Of a stretch of DNA of 64,000 bases, positions 27,022-42,000 are shown piece after piece. The stretch is from Chromera velia. Taxonomy: Eukaryota > Sar > Chromeraceae. The DNA lies in contig JAHBMJ010003783.1 of the NCBI GenBank assembly GCA_018398765.1, forward strand, positions 22,629-86,628. The letters run 5' to 3'. The translations under genes were made by a program, and so were the position numbers. Position 1 is the first letter of the stretch. Every line of letters starts with the position of its first letter. The notes beneath the pieces are model-generated. The model saw nothing but the letters and a program-made list of their open reading frames with translations. It had not been told where the DNA came from and did not search any database.

Positions 27022-30000
27022 AAGAGGCAGAGCAGAACATCAATTCAATAGACAGACAGACGCACTTGTGCACTCGGTTCCATTCGGCAGCCCCGCAACG
27101 ATTCCCATGTCGTTGAATCCAATCTTGCATGCGCACACGAAGGACCCGTTTGTGTTTGTGCAGTCGGCCCCGACGTGGCAGTTGTCGATGGACAGCTGGC
27201 ACTCGTCCGCATCTGTATTCATTCATTCATTCCCGCACGAACAGAGAAAGTGAATGTCATAAAGAAGTGGAGAAAGGAGAGGTCGATGCATTCTGGGGAG
27301 AACATAAGGTGTTGCAACGTCCATTAAAAAAAAAAAAGCTTTAGCACTTGCTCTTCCCTTCACGGCTCGTACACGAGTCCCTCCAGAGAGCTTTTGACTG
27401 ACCTCCACAGAACGTGCTGTTCCCCGCTCACCCAGCTCTACAGTTGCATTGAAAGGAGCCCGCCATATTCAGGCAAGACGCGAGTGAGTGGCAGTCTGAC
27501 GTTACCAGAAGACATTCGTCCAAATCTGCAGGAGCCCACACACAGAGAGAAAATATTTCGGCACTCACTCACGTGGCGGGGGAGGAGGGAGGAGGACGGA
27601 ACCACTAGTCAGTCAAGGAAGGAGATCCGATTCCTGACGGAGCTATATATAGATCGACAGAGGCATACACGAATGATCGATGCACGGTTCCCTCCCTCAC
27701 TCACTCACTCACTCACTCACGCAGCGGAGAAGGAGCACATGCATTTTCTTTCAGGGACATTCGAGGCCGCTAGCCAAGAGCTGGAAGGAAACTACTGCTT
27801 CAATTTGAGAAATGTGGTTGCATATGCAAGTTTATGGATCGATGCAAGCTTTCCCCTTTGTTTGTTTGTTAGAATTCATGGGACTACAAATAAATTGATG
27901 TACGCAAGGATGCAAGGGAATGCATGGGCCAACAAATAGATACTTTGGGTTGGAGTGATGGACGAGAGCGCCGACCCACTCACCTCCGCACGAGAGACCA
28001 TCCCCCGAGAACCCCTCATTGCAGGAGCACTCGAAGGACCCGATGTTGTTCCCGCACATCGCGTTCATGTGGCAGTTGTCAGTGTTGCTGATGCACTCGT
28101 CCACGTCTGCAGCAAACACAGCAGAGAGAAAGAGTGATGTGAACACTGAAGCAAAACAGGAACGGCAAAAAGAATGTATGGAAACACGTCTGGTAGGAAA
28201 GGTCCTGCAGGCTCTGCTGTGCGATTGACAAGGCAGAAGCAGGAGTGGAAAGGAAGACAGGGGGTTACAAGAACAGGCATCCTCCTCACATGACATCAAA
28301 AAGCATACAGGGTGTGTTGAGTCAAAATGGGCAGAGCAGGCAAACCCGTATCATGCTCTCTCTGACCTGCACACCCCCCAACGGTGCCATTTCCAGTCCG
28401 CCCTGCATTGCAAGTGCAGCTGAAGCTCCCTACGTTGTTCATGCATGTCGCGTTCACATCGCAATCGTTCAGTGTGGAGTTCAGGCACTCGTTCTCGTCT
28501 GCACATATTATTTGGAAATCTCATCAGCGCAAGACAAAACAAGGACGTGCAAATGACGAGCCGGGCCTATTCCAAAATTCTTTATACCGGATCAGCACAT
28601 CAATTAACGAAAAGAACAAAAGCTCATTGCGCAAGATCGATTGAAGAAAAAGGAGCACCACAGATTCCGTCTCCAGTTGTGGAAGGGACACAAGGAAGCA
28701 AAGAAAGCCTATTCTCAGAAAAACATGGGGGGCTTGATTCGGCCTTTCGACAAACTCACCTGTACAGAAGGTGCCGTTGCCTTCATAGCCTCCTGAGCAG
28801 GCGCACGCGAAGGATCTGTTTGTGTTTATACAATTTGCTTGTGGGGCACAGTCGTGTACTCCAGCGGCATACTCGTCAAGCTCTGCAAGTACATGAAGGG
28901 AGCAGCGTTTTCTTTCTTGTAATCTGAGTGTGTACTTCCTCAGCAAACATGATGAAGGTCTTAGACTATCTCTGTGGCAGCAACCTGCTTTGTCATGAGT
29001 GACCAATTTTCATAATCGCAACTCCGCATGGATCATGCTCAACGTTGTTGGGCTTGTGTTGAATTCAAAGAAAGGGCGACAGAACATGCTATCTGACCGG
29101 TGATGGTGGTTGCCACAATATAGGCTTGTTCGATTGAGACGGTACTCAGTTGGATCCCTGCAGTCCGTCTGGAAGTGAACCGAAAGAGCCTGAAGGGGCC
29201 TGCTACCTCAGTTCCTGTTTGCCACATTTTTAACTCATCGGGCTGCCAATTAGAGACGTTACTGAACGAGTGGAGAGAGACCTATGGACCCTCTGTGCTA
29301 TTGGAACCAGCCAAGATGAGGGAAGAAGGGGCTTTCCAGGCTTTTGTGTTTTCGAGTCGCGCTTGCAAGGCGTACCCTTTCACGGACATATAACATGGTG
29401 TGCCAAGAATAATATGCTCTGACGACTCAGGCACACTGGTGAGGCTCGCAATGGTCTGATCAGGGGAAGACCAAGCTCGCCCCTCTGTTGAGCCATCGAA
29501 AGCTGACGACACAAGCCATTCGGCCGAGCCGACCGAAGTGGTCACTCCTGGGTTGTTAGTCCAACTGTTGGGTGCAAATGCTCTATATTTCCCCGGGCAG
29601 ACATTTCCTGAATAGTCCTTGAAGATGGTCACCACTCCATTGAAGAGATTCTGTGTGTCTTTTATCTAGGTGAAGCTATCAGAATCCCCCCGGCCAATGT
29701 CCTCTGGAGGGACACGAAGACCACAAAAGACCCTGTCGCCACCAAACCCCGCGTTGCACGTACACGTGAAACTCCCATTCATGTTGGTGCAGACCGCCTC
29801 GGCATCACAGTCGTGCAGCCCTGTCGCGCACTCATCAACTTCTGTAGGCGGAAGGAAACAGGGAGAGAGAAGACAATTCAAAACGATGTATGCACAGACA
29901 GGCATGTGTGAATGTCTCTCTTCCTGTCCCTGTATGTTCATACATTGACTCTTCCTTCCGTGAAAGAAAGCAAGTGTCTGCGTGTGTGCTTTTCGGACGA

Positions 30001-33000
30001 ATGAATAAAGACTACCTCAGCCCCACAACTCTATTCAGAAATGGAAGAAGACCCCCCAAATCAGACATGCATCGCCATCAGAGCTCATCAGTCCTTCGGC
30101 CTCAGGGCAACAGCTAGGCAAACTTCATTTGACAATCAAAAAGGGATGCGCGGCAAGCACCGGCCTTGCCTGATAAAAAGAGGAGGGGTGAAAGCACGAA
30201 AGGACCGCACACACAAAAATGCCCAAAAGGCAAAGAGACCCTGACTGACCGGTCCAAGAGGCAGCCGACAAAATTGCCTGAGCGCCACTTGCAACACCTG
30301 CAGCTGTGCTGTTCACTCTCCGCACGGTGAATCGGAAGAAATTGAAAGGCCCCCCACTGAACGTAGAAGCATTGACGGGCCAGACCCCGAACCCTGCTGG
30401 AGTCCAGTCGGTGACTCCACTAAAGGAATGGATGGCCGTCCACGGCCCGTTGGTGCTGTTGGCCCCCGTTAGGTTCAGAGCAGAGTGGCTTTCATTTGCG
30501 CAACAGTCTGCACGGGCGTTCCACGCAAAGCCGTTCAACGTAATATGACACAGAGTACCCAGAATGATGTGCTCGTCCGAATCACTCACGTCATTCAACC
30601 CAGCGACTATATTCGCAGTTTTCCAGGGCAACCCACTTACGTCTCTGTCAAAAAGAGAGGAAGACAGGCCTTCTGACCCTCCCACTGTCGTGTTCTTTAT
30701 ATCTCTATCCCAACTGCTGGACGCAAACACCCGATACTCTCCTAGACAAACAGCCCCCCCGTAGTTTTTGTAAATCGTCAGCACTCCATTGTACAGGGTC
30801 CGGTCGTCTTTGGTCTATGTGAACGATCCGGAGTCGCCTCGTCCGATGTCCAGCGGAGGAAGCGTGATGCCACAGACGTTCACACCGTCCCCCTCTAGAC
30901 CCGGGTAGCACGTGCAGAAAAAGCTCCCGTTCGTGTTCGTGCAGTTTGCCTGGAGGTGACAGTTGTGTACTCCAGCCGCGCACTCATCCAACTCTGCAGG
31001 CAGAAAGATCACAATTGATGGTCATACAGAACAGAACGAGGCGGAGCAACCAATAAAAAGGCACTGCGGGGCGTCGGACCGAATCTGCAAAGTGCTGCCT
31101 CTAAGCTGTCTGTTGTTTTCCCCTCCTTCGTTTCTCGTCTCTTTCTGGCTATATGTCTGTCTGTCTGTCTGCATGGGTGGGTGTGTGTCTATAATCGTGA
31201 TAGAAACAATGTGTGTGCTTAGAGGATACAGATGTGATGGAAAACATCTGGAGTGGAGCCCGTCTGCACAGCTAGGCTGGCTCTCAGCTACTCGCCTTGC
31301 ATGCCACTCTTGGAATAGCCTGGCTAAATAAAGTCAGAAACGATCTTCAGAAAAGAAAAGAAAAGAAAGGAAACTGAACCGTGAACCATACTTACCTACC
31401 TATCACAGCATCCGCCAAGAGATATGCTTGATCTGCGCACGCATACTCTGAAGTAGAATGGGTAACCCTCCTGACGGAAAAGCGGAAGAACCTGAAAGGC
31501 CCGCCAGTGCTGTTGAAATATCATAGCTTCGTCTCTCCGACCGTCCAGTCACTCACGCTTTCGAAAGAGTGGAGAATCGTCCAGGGGCCGTCTGTGCTGT
31601 TCGACCCCGACACGTTCATGGCAGAGGGCGCTTGAGCCTCACAGCAGTCGTCTCGGCCTTGTACCGCATACCCCGTCAGGCTGATGTAGCACAGCGTGCC
31701 AAGAACAACGATCTCGTCTGATTCAGTAGGAGATGTGAGACCGGAGACGTTGTCAGCAGAGGAGCACCACCCCTTTGATTCTGCGCTTGCGTCAAAGAGA
31801 GAGGATGGCGGGTACTCATTGACGCCTATCGTTGTCTGCACGCCCGGATTGTTATGCCAATTGCTGGGGGCGTAGACGCGAAATTCGCCCGGGCAGATTG
31901 TACCGGCGTAGCCTTTGCTGAATGTCACATGCCCTCCAAAGAGGATCTGGTCGTCTTTTTGCCATTGGAATGTGTTGTCGTCTCCTCGACCGATGTCAGA
32001 GGGGGGAATGCGAATGCTGCAGGTTACTCCGTCACCTTCAAACCCTGAGTTACACACACAGGTGAAGCTGTCGGACGTTTTTGTGCACGTCGATTTGGGG
32101 TCGCAGTTGTGGATCCCTAACGAGCACTCGTTTGTGGCTGCAGTCAAACACGATCAGGAAAGAACAAGCATGCTTTCTTCATGAGAAGGAATCATTAATT
32201 GTTGTCGAAGCGTCAATGCATGGTATAAACCTCAAGCATAAAAACAGTTCACAGAAAAAGGGGGACTGAAGAAACGCCAAATTCAGCTGCAGCAGGAGAA
32301 GAAGAAAGCTGGAATTACCCCACAAAAATCGCAACGGAGAAAGATGCTGGTCCAGGACTCTCACGCGCATGGCCGAGAACGAGGGGCAACCGAACAGAAG
32401 GGGAAAAATCGGACAATTACACAATGGGGCTATCAATCGCGACGCGACTTACTTAGGGGTGCAGACAGTATGTAGGCCTGGTCGGCTGCCACAACAGAAG
32501 TATAATCATTGACCACTCTTCTAAAGCTGAAGCGAAAGACTTTGAATGACGCCACCTCTCTCTGATCAACCGGCCAGGTTTTGATCTCCCCAGGCTCCCA
32601 CCCGGCAACGCCCTCAAAAGAGTGAAGGGTCATCCACGGCCCGCTGCTGCTATTCGATCCGGACATGTTCACGGCTGAGGGGTTTTGAAATATAAAATGC
32701 GACTCTTCTCGGCCCTGAATCGCATACCCCCTAGGAGACACAAAGCAGGGTGTTTCCAAGAAGACGTACACCGGATCCAGCTCGGTCTCATTCAGAAGAC
32801 CGGCTACGACATGGTCTGTAGTATGCCAGGGCCATCCAAGATTTGAGCCGTCAAACAGGCTGGCAGGGTTATGCTCATCAACATCCACAGTCGCGATATT
32901 TCCAGGATTGACGTGCCAATTGTGGGACGAGTAAGCTCGGAATTGGCCCGAGCATACATCTCCTGTGTAATTCTTGTATGACGTCACTCTATCGACACCG

Positions 33001-36000
33001 TCTGTGCCTGTGTAGAGCTGACTGAGGTCCTTGGTCCACGTAAAATCCAGGTTGTCTCCCCTTCTGATGTCTATGGGAGGAATGCGAACACCACACGCAA
33101 CGCCGTCCCCCTCAAATCCCTGAGTGCAGTTACAGGTGAAGCTCCCGTTGGTGTTCGTGCACGGCGCATCTGGGTCGCAGTTGTACATCCCGGTAGCGCA
33201 CTCGTCAAGTTCTGCAGCAAGATGAATGTTTCGATCGGTTCATCGAGGTGAAAAGAGTGATGATAAATTGAATAGCGGACATCTTTCTCATGGATGAGCA
33301 GAAGACGAAGAAGACTCAAAGGCACTCTTGGACATTCCGTGAGAGTACACACTCACTTCTCCAAAAGGAGTCTCTCATGATTATGGATCAAGGTCAACTC
33401 AAAACAAGGACTTGGAACAATGCGCTGTAGAAGCAACGAATAGTGCTCAACATTTTTGTCCTGTCTACAAACTGTTTGCCGGGCCCTGCTTGGGTCAGCC
33501 CTTCGATCAAGCAGACATCCGTCTTGATATTTATTCACCCCGCTTTTACTTGATTCCTTTCCTGTCTATCAGAGTTGCAAAAGTGCAGATGGACCTGACA
33601 TGCTGCTCGCATAGAGGAAAGCTTGTGTTGCAGTGAACCAGTTGTTGTTCAGGGCGGAGACTCTTCTCACGATGAACTTGAAGACCCTGAAGGGCCCCGC
33701 GTAAACGCTAGGATGCCAGCCCTTGACCTCCTTTTGCGCCCAAGTAGAAACACCCTCGAATGAGTGAAGAGTGGTCCAGGGGCCTGCAGTGCTGTTCGAA
33801 GCTGAAACGTTTAATACAGAGGGGCCAAGTAAGGGCGCGGCGGTTGTGTCCCTTCCTTGGATTGCGTAACCCACCAATGTTATCAAACAGGGGGTTTGGA
33901 GCATGATCTCAAGGTGCGACTCTGTAAGGGAGAGTAGGCCGGCAAGGTTGCTTGTTGGGGAGTGCCAAGGCTGCTCTCTCTCGCTTCTGTCAAAGAAAGA
34001 GGAAGGGAGATATTTGTCAGAAGCCACAGAGGCAGTGAGGCCCGGGTTATTGTGCCAGCCGTTTGGCGCAAAAACGCGATACTCGCCTGGGCATACACTT
34101 CCTGAGTAGTTCGTGAAGATACTCACGTGCCCTCCCAGCTTTATGTTCATGTCCTTTGTCCATGTAAACTCATTATTGTCCCTCCTCCCGATGTCAGCTG
34201 GGGGGATGCGAGTGCCACAAAAGGACCCGTCTCCTGATTCATCCGGCATGCCGGTCGGACAGGCACAGGTGAAGCTCCTATTCGTATTCGTGCAAGTTCC
34301 TAGTGGGTCGCAGTTGTGCACGCCGGCGGCGCACTCGTCAAGCTCTGTGAGGACACAACAATGAACTCACACGAATGAATGTTCTCTGTTCCTTGATTCT
34401 TATGCAAAAATTTAATGCATAGACTAAAACCCCACCCAAAAAAGCAGCAGAACCACAACATATAGAAAAGCAAACTAGAAAGCAAACGAGACGAGAAAGA
34501 AAGGGGCAGGAAAAGTGACTGAACAGAAGAAGACGTGTTGTTTTCTAATCTTAATTCCTTCCAAATTTCTGGATAGCGGCATCTTCTTGAACCACACGCA
34601 CACCCTGAAATTGCCTGACCAGTGACAGACGACGCAAGAAAGTACGCATTCTCGCCCGCACCCGTCCTGTAGTCATCGACGTTGCTTCTGACTCTGCGCA
34701 AGGTGAATCGAAGAAAGCTAAAAGGGCCTCCGATCACGTCCATGTTCCAGGTCTTCATTTCATCTTCCATCCAGTCCGTCAAATCGTTGAACGAATGAAG
34801 CGCCGTCCATGGGCCGTCTGTGCTGTTGGCTGCTGAGACGTTCATCGAAGAAGGGGAAGTACCAAGGCAGCAGTCACGGTTGTGCCAGGTGTAGGCGGTA
34901 GGGATCACATAGCAAGGCAAGCCGAGAATAATCTGTACATCAGATTCATTGGCCGCAAACCTTCTTACAACTGCGTTAGGTGCAGTTGACCAGCCGGCCC
35001 CCTCCGTGGTGCCGTTGAAAAGAGAAGAAAGCAGCCACTCGGCAATGCCAACTGCCAGAGTCGTCACATTTGCCCCCGGATTATTATACCATAACTGAGG
35101 AGAGTAGATTCTGTAGTGTCCTGGGCATACGCCGCCGTTGTAGTCTTTGTAGATCATGATGAAACCCCCGAAAGTCACCGTATCATCTTTGGTCCATGTG
35201 AATGAGGCCTTGTCCCCCCTCCCAATGTCTCCAGGAGGAATCTGGATGCCGCACGCGACTCCGTTGCCGACTGTGCCGGTGTTGTAGGCACATGTGAAAC
35301 TCCCGTTTGTGTTGGTACACGTCGCCTGAGGGGCGCAGTTGTGGACTCCCGCCGCGCACTCGTCAAGTTCTGCGAGGAAAGCGATCAGACAGAAATGAAA
35401 AAGTAAAGATCAAAACAAGCAACACTAAGGTGGGCGAGAAATGGATTTACTGCTGTCGAAAAGAGAACTCGTCAACTGAGACAAATGCTCAAAGCGAAGG
35501 TCAATTGAACGTCGATTTGAGAGACAAAGTGAATCACTAACCGGTTATGCCTGCTGCGTAGAAAAATGCTTGGTCTCCACTTGCCCTGGTATCGCCGGTA
35601 GACTGCACTCTGTTTATGGTGAAGCGGAAGAATTTGAAGGGGTCTACCCTCTTGCTCACCGCCCAGGTCTTTGTTTCCCCCTGCACCTAGTCTATGACCC
35701 CGCTGAATGAGTGCAGTTCAGTCCAAGGGCCTTCAGTGCTGTTTGAAGCAGTCACATTCATCTTGGAGGGATTCTGCTCTGGATTACCGTCTTCTCGCGC
35801 TTGCCAGCCGTACCCTGCCAGCGTGATATAGCACGGCGTTCCCAGAAAGAGACTCTCTTCTGAATCACTGGCGGCGCCCTGTTCTGACACATCGGGTAGT
35901 GTTGCAAACGGCTTCCCCAGGTGACTCCCATCAAACAAAGATGGCGGATTGTAGTTGGTCAACCAGCCGTTTGGCGTAAACACGCGATATTCTCCTGGGC

Positions 36001-39000
36001 ACACTTCGCCCCCGTAGTGTTTGTGGAACGTCGTGTTGCCGCCGTGCAGAGTGACATTGTCCTCTGTCCACGTGTTATCAGAACTGTCCCCTCGTCCGAT
36101 GTCAGAGGGGGGAATCTGAATCCCGCACGCCACCCCGTCTCCATCCAACCCGGCGTTGCAGGTGCACGTGAAGCTCCCGTTGGTGTTGGCACATATGTGG
36201 CTTGGAGGTCGCAGTTGTGGACCCCGGCGGCACACTCATCGAGCTCTGCAAGTGAGCGAAAAAGCAGACAATCAGAGGGTTCATCTCTTCTCTTGCTTGA
36301 GGTCTCAGTGCGAAATAGAGACTAGAGCAAACACACATTCAGACCACAAATGCAAAACACTCCATCAAGTGAACGATGGAGAGACCGTCCAGCCAGGGAG
36401 CCGTGCATCAGAAGGATCAAGGATTGCTCTCATGAGTGCTCATTGCACGCCCACGCTCGAGAGAGAGAGAGCGTTTGCCGACTGACCTGTGATAGAGGCT
36501 GCGAGGAAGTATGCAAATTCTCCAGCGCCTATGCCTGCTGCACTGGCCATGGTTCTCCGGACTGTGACGCGGAGAAAGCTGAAGGGCCCTGACTGCACGT
36601 CCATGGGCCAAGTTTTGCTCTCTCCCATGACCCAGTTCGTCAATCTAGAGAAAGAGTGGAGAGTTGTCCACGGGCCGTCTATGCTGTTCGCCCCTGATAC
36701 ATTCATTGAAGATGGAGAATTGTTGAGACAGCAGGTATCACGATTCCGGAAAGTGTATCCTGCAGGGGTGATGTAGCAAGGCAAGCCTAGAATGAGGTGA
36801 ACAGTGGACTTAGTCGCTGTGTTGACCCCCGCAACCACCCTGTTTTCCGTTGCCCATCCAGGACCCTCGGCGCTGTTGTCGAAAAGACTCGAGGGGAGCT
36901 ACTCGTCAGAGGCTAAAGACGTCACGTCCGCTCCTGGGTTGTTATACCACGTTTGAGTTGAGAAAACGCGGTAGCGGCCTGGGCATACAGCACCATTGTA
37001 GTCCTTGTAAATTGTCACAAACCCTCCAAAAGTCACGTTGTCGTCCTTCGTCCAGGTAAACGAGAGACGGTCCCCTCTGCCAATGTCAGAGGGGGGTACC
37101 TGAGTGGCACACACGACGCCGTCTCCATCCAACCCGGCGTTGCAGGTGCACGTGAAGCTTCCATTTGTGTTGGCACATGTGGCCTGGGGGTCGCAATTGT
37201 GGGTCGCCATTGTGCACTCGTTGAGGTCTGCGGAGACTCAGAAAAGAAAGCGACGACAGAAAAAAGCGAGTACAAGTGATCGATGCCAAGCTGGGTATAT
37301 AACTGGAGAAGACAAAAAGAAAAAGATGCGTGAGATTTTGAACGACAGGAGTCAATGCAACAAAGAGACAACTCAGGAAAGAGTCTCTCTGTCTGTGTCT
37401 CCGTCTGTCAGTTCCTGCTTGTCTATCTGTCGGTTTATCTGTCTGCCTCCTTTAGTAAGTCTGTCTGTTTGTCTTACCAGAATTACCTGCAGGCTCCCCT
37501 CGTAGCATGGAAAGCGAAGAAAAAACAGGAGTTACATGACAGCAATGCGGTGCGGTTTTTGATATTTCAGTTTTTTCCCTTCCTCTTCATAAACAGGCGG
37601 ACAAAGAAGAAAATTGAAACCAAAAGACCGACCAACAGATCGAAGGGCAGGTACACACAGACACACAGGGGGGTGGCGAGGAGGAGAGAGAGCGGGAGAG
37701 AAAGAGTCTCAGACCGAGCAAGAGAAAGAGGGAAATACAGTACAAACAGTCGGAAACTTTTGAACACTCTCCTTCTTTCCATTTCTTTCTTTTCTTCACC
37801 TGTCGCTTAGTGATTCGTCTGAATACACAGAGTCGGTGCATACTTGCACCACACACATCTGCGTCCAGACCGACCTCTGCAGTTGTTGATGCCGTCGCCT
37901 GCATACCCTGCGTTACATGCGCAGGTGAAGCTGCCAATGGTGTTCATGCAGGTGGCCTGGCTTGTATGACAATTGGCGGGCACTGCAAAGAGTAGGAAAA
38001 CGTCGATTGATTGTCGGGGAAGTGCGTATGCTGTGTAAAGTCACGGAAGGGTACAATTTGATATGAAACGAGAGCAAGAGATACTCGCTGCAAGAAGGGT
38101 CACACTCAGCGTTTCATGCCTGAAGCGAGATGTCTCCAGGGGGCGAAGACATGATGTCCTTTGCGGTGCCGAAAGAAAGAAAACACAAATACAATGCGTG
38201 CATGCCGCTAAGAAATGAAGAATCGGGTCCGGAGAGGAGCTTCGAAGGCAAAAAAGGACAACAATTAACTGTAGAGAGTGGAGTAGGGGACCATGACCAA
38301 GGCGCGACGACAAGCAAACGATGACCTAAATTGCTGTACTGCGAGGGATCCATTTGAAGTGAAAAAACATGAAAAACAACAATCCAATCTGATTCCTTTC
38401 CCTTTGTTGTCCATCACTACGTCCACCAACGCGTACACCCACCTTGAATGAATTAATGAATCTCTGTCTCCTCCGTTCATCCTCTCTACAAAAAGAGTGG
38501 AAAGAATTGCATGACGACGAGAATTGGAGGCATGCACAGACCTTCAGCTCTCAGTATGCTCTCAAAGGAAGGAAGAACGCATATTCGAATATACATGCGT
38601 GCATGCATTGAATTTCATTTCGTTGACTTAATTCGACCCACCCCCCTGATACTCCAACTCGAACCAGTCATACTCTGCGGACCCTGCGTGGCCTGCCTTC
38701 AAGATCAGCCCCACCCTCGATCTAGTCTGTGTGTTGTCGAAGTCTGACTTTACAGCTACCCGCGTAGAGGAGTCAGAAGGATCTGTCCAGGTGGTAAAGT
38801 CAAATACTCCAGTACCCTCACTGTGCATCTTAAACGTGACTGCCTTGGTCGTTGCTTGGTTCACGTAGTTGCATAGTGGAGACCCCCCAATTGTCTGGAA
38901 GCAGACCCCATTTTCGGCGTCCCATATATGCCCGCCATGATAGAACTCGATGTTGTCTCCATCATTATCGTACGCCACCAACCCCACAATCATCTGAGTG

Positions 39001-42000
39001 GGTGAGTTCAGAAGCCGACCGTTCGCACGCGCAGTGTAGCTCCCATTCGGCCCTGCTGTCCATAGAATGGGAACGTCATTCCTTCCGGATATCCAGGCAC
39101 TGATCCTTTCTGTCATGTTGAAGGTGAGCTTTCCGGAGCTCACAAAGATTTCGGTCTTGCTCGGGTCCGGTTCGTCCTTCGACCTGCAAAAAGTAAGGCA
39201 AAGAAAGCGTTTGAATTAATATGGGTGTGGAGTGCTCCATCTATGTACCAACAACTAAATCGAGCCAGGGATCGGGCTGCGGATGGCGACTCAGTCTGAT
39301 TCCTGAAGGACACGCATGAGGGACGGAGGCCTTCGGAAGCCCTGAATGGACGGACGTCCACAAGAGTGAATACGGTCCAGAAAGGTCCGATGAAATCTAA
39401 TTGAGGGAACTTTGCAGAACTCGGGTGGCTAGGATGTATCGGGATGCACGGCAGCTCATGTTCAGACATCAAAAGACAGATAGAAACTCAGTCAGTGACT
39501 GCCCAACAGATACACACGGAAAGGCAGACAGACAGGTTTAGCAGACAATCTGTGCGTGAAATTTCTCTCTTCACTGCTGCTGTGATGTCCTCCTCAATCC
39601 AAGTATTCCTTTTACCAGCTAATCTGAACGGGGCATTCCTGAGACCAGTGGGCTTAATTCTGCAGGCCCCGCTGAGTCTAAGCAAATCCAATCCAATCCA
39701 ATGAAATCAACAGACAAACACATGCGCAGAGAGAGAGCTAGACTGACTGACTGATTGACCATCTGCTGGTGTCGAGGGAATTGAAATCATCTCGGTCGAC
39801 AATCGTCCCAATCACGCACTCATCCCTGTCTGCACGCATGCAAACAAACAAAGAAGGAAAGAAGGAAGGAAGAAACGAATGTCAGTCAAAGAAGGAGATC
39901 AAAACAAAATGGATGGATCAATGGATGGAGCCCCTCTCTCAGGAGCATGCATGCACCTGATTTTGATTTCGCAGTTGCGCAGCGGAAGATGGAGCAGAGC
40001 CAAGCACATAGAGGGATATGCAGACATGCACAGAGACAATGAGCCAGCCAGCAAATAAGTCATTCATGCATATACAGAAAAACAGACTCAGACAGAAAGA
40101 GCACCCAGACAGAGACAGACAGAGAGATTCCATACAGGCAACAACAAGATGAGTGAGTCCCTTGGATTGGACGGGGTGTCCAATGCTTGGCTTTCCCTTG
40201 TCTTCCTTCCTTCCTTCCTTCCTTTCTCTTTGACCCGCTGTGCTCACCTGAGCAGCTCACGCCGTCTCCAGAAAACCCGGCGTTGCAGGCACACGTGAAA
40301 GAGCCGTTCGTGTTGGAGCAGCTCGCGTTTGTGTTACAGTTATGAATTCCTGCGGCGCATTCGTTGAGCTCTGCACGGACAGAATCAGGCAGAATTTCTT
40401 ACAAAAATCCCAAGAAAAAAAAAGTCTTCAAGAGAGAGAAGGGATAGATATCCATGTATGCCTTCACGCTCTCTTGGCTGACTTCGGCTGATATCGAATG
40501 AGAGCAGATTGATTGAGAGAAGCACAGATAAGAAGGTCGACAGTGAGGACTGATCGAAATCAATGTTCTTGCTAGCTAGGAGAGCACAATTTGGGGGGGG
40601 GGAAACAGATCCAGTAGAGAATTTGTTAATGGACCAACCAACCAACTAACCAACTAACCAACCAATCAACCAACCAACTAACCAATGAATGAAGGAATGA
40701 AACGCCAATCGACAGAACAGAACAGAACGGAATGGAACACCTACCTGCTGTAGTGGCGGCATACAGGAAAGCCTGGGCTCCACAAGAAATCGCATCCGTG
40801 CTTGATTGGATTTTTCTCATTGTGAATCGAAAGAAGTTGAAAGGCCCCGTAAGGTTGTCAACAGACCAAAACTTTATCATCTCGGGTTCCCAGTCTGTCA
40901 CGCCATTGAATGAGTGAAGCGTCGTCCACGGGCCGCCGGTACTGTTCGCATCAGATACCGTTATTGCAGACGGCGTTTTCTTGTAATTACTTCCATGCCA
41001 CGCCTGCCACGCATACGCCTTCAGAGTGATGAAGCATGGCGTTCCTAAAATAACTGGTACGTTTGAGTCGCTGGCCGCACCTTGTCGGGCTACGAAGTCT
41101 GCATTGTTTGAGCAGAACGGCTTGCCCTCCGTGCTCCCATCGAAAAGGGAGGAAAGAGGCCACTCCAGGGAATCTACGGTTGTTTGAACACCTGGGTTGT
41201 GATGCCAGCTGTTGGGGGCAAACACGCGATACTCTCCTGGGCACACTTTGCCCCCATAGTCTTTGAAGATGGTCACGTGGCCGTTGAACAGATTCACCGC
41301 ATCCTTTGTCCACGTGAAGCTCTCCTCGTCTCCCCTTCCAATATCTGCAGGAGGGACTCGGAGTCCACAAAAGATCCCATCTCCATCCAACCCGGCGTTG
41401 CAGTTGCACGTGAAGCTCCCGTTTGTGTTGGCACATGTAGCCTGAGGGTCGCAGTTGTGGACCCCGGCAGTGCACTCGTCGAGCTCTGCATGCAATTGTG
41501 GGATGGAGGAAAAGTCAACATTGAACGCTGATAAGAAAGAGCACTGTTTTTGTTCGCAAATTCTCATTCTCAAATTTCAAAACAAAAGGGACCCTGGCAG
41601 GTCAATATCATCATACAGGAATCTTCTCACCGACCTGTGATTGCAGCTGCGTAAAGAACAGCCTGATCAAGACACACGTGATTCGTCGTGGTGTCTTGAA
41701 CTCTCCGCGTTGTAAAGCGGAAGAACCTGAAGGGCCCCACACGGACGTCCACGGGCCAAGTCTTCACATCTCTAACAGCCCAAGTCGTCTTGCCGTCAAA
41801 AGTATGGAGCTCTGTCCAGGGCCCGCTGGTACTGTTGGCACTTGACAGAGTGAATGCGGAAGGGCTTTGCGGTCCGCCCCACACCACATCATCTTCGCGG
41901 TTCTGAAGGGCGTATCCTGCCACCATGATAAAGCATGGTGTGCCCAAGATCATATGCTTTGCCGGCTCGGTCGCGGCAGAGGCCGATGCCACGTCAGGGG

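Noticed and set aside
26161-27226. Long Lys-rich (plus) and Phe/Ser-rich (minus) frames
   Set aside because: GAAA repeat. The minus frame only borrows a real EGF exon in the wrong frame at one end.
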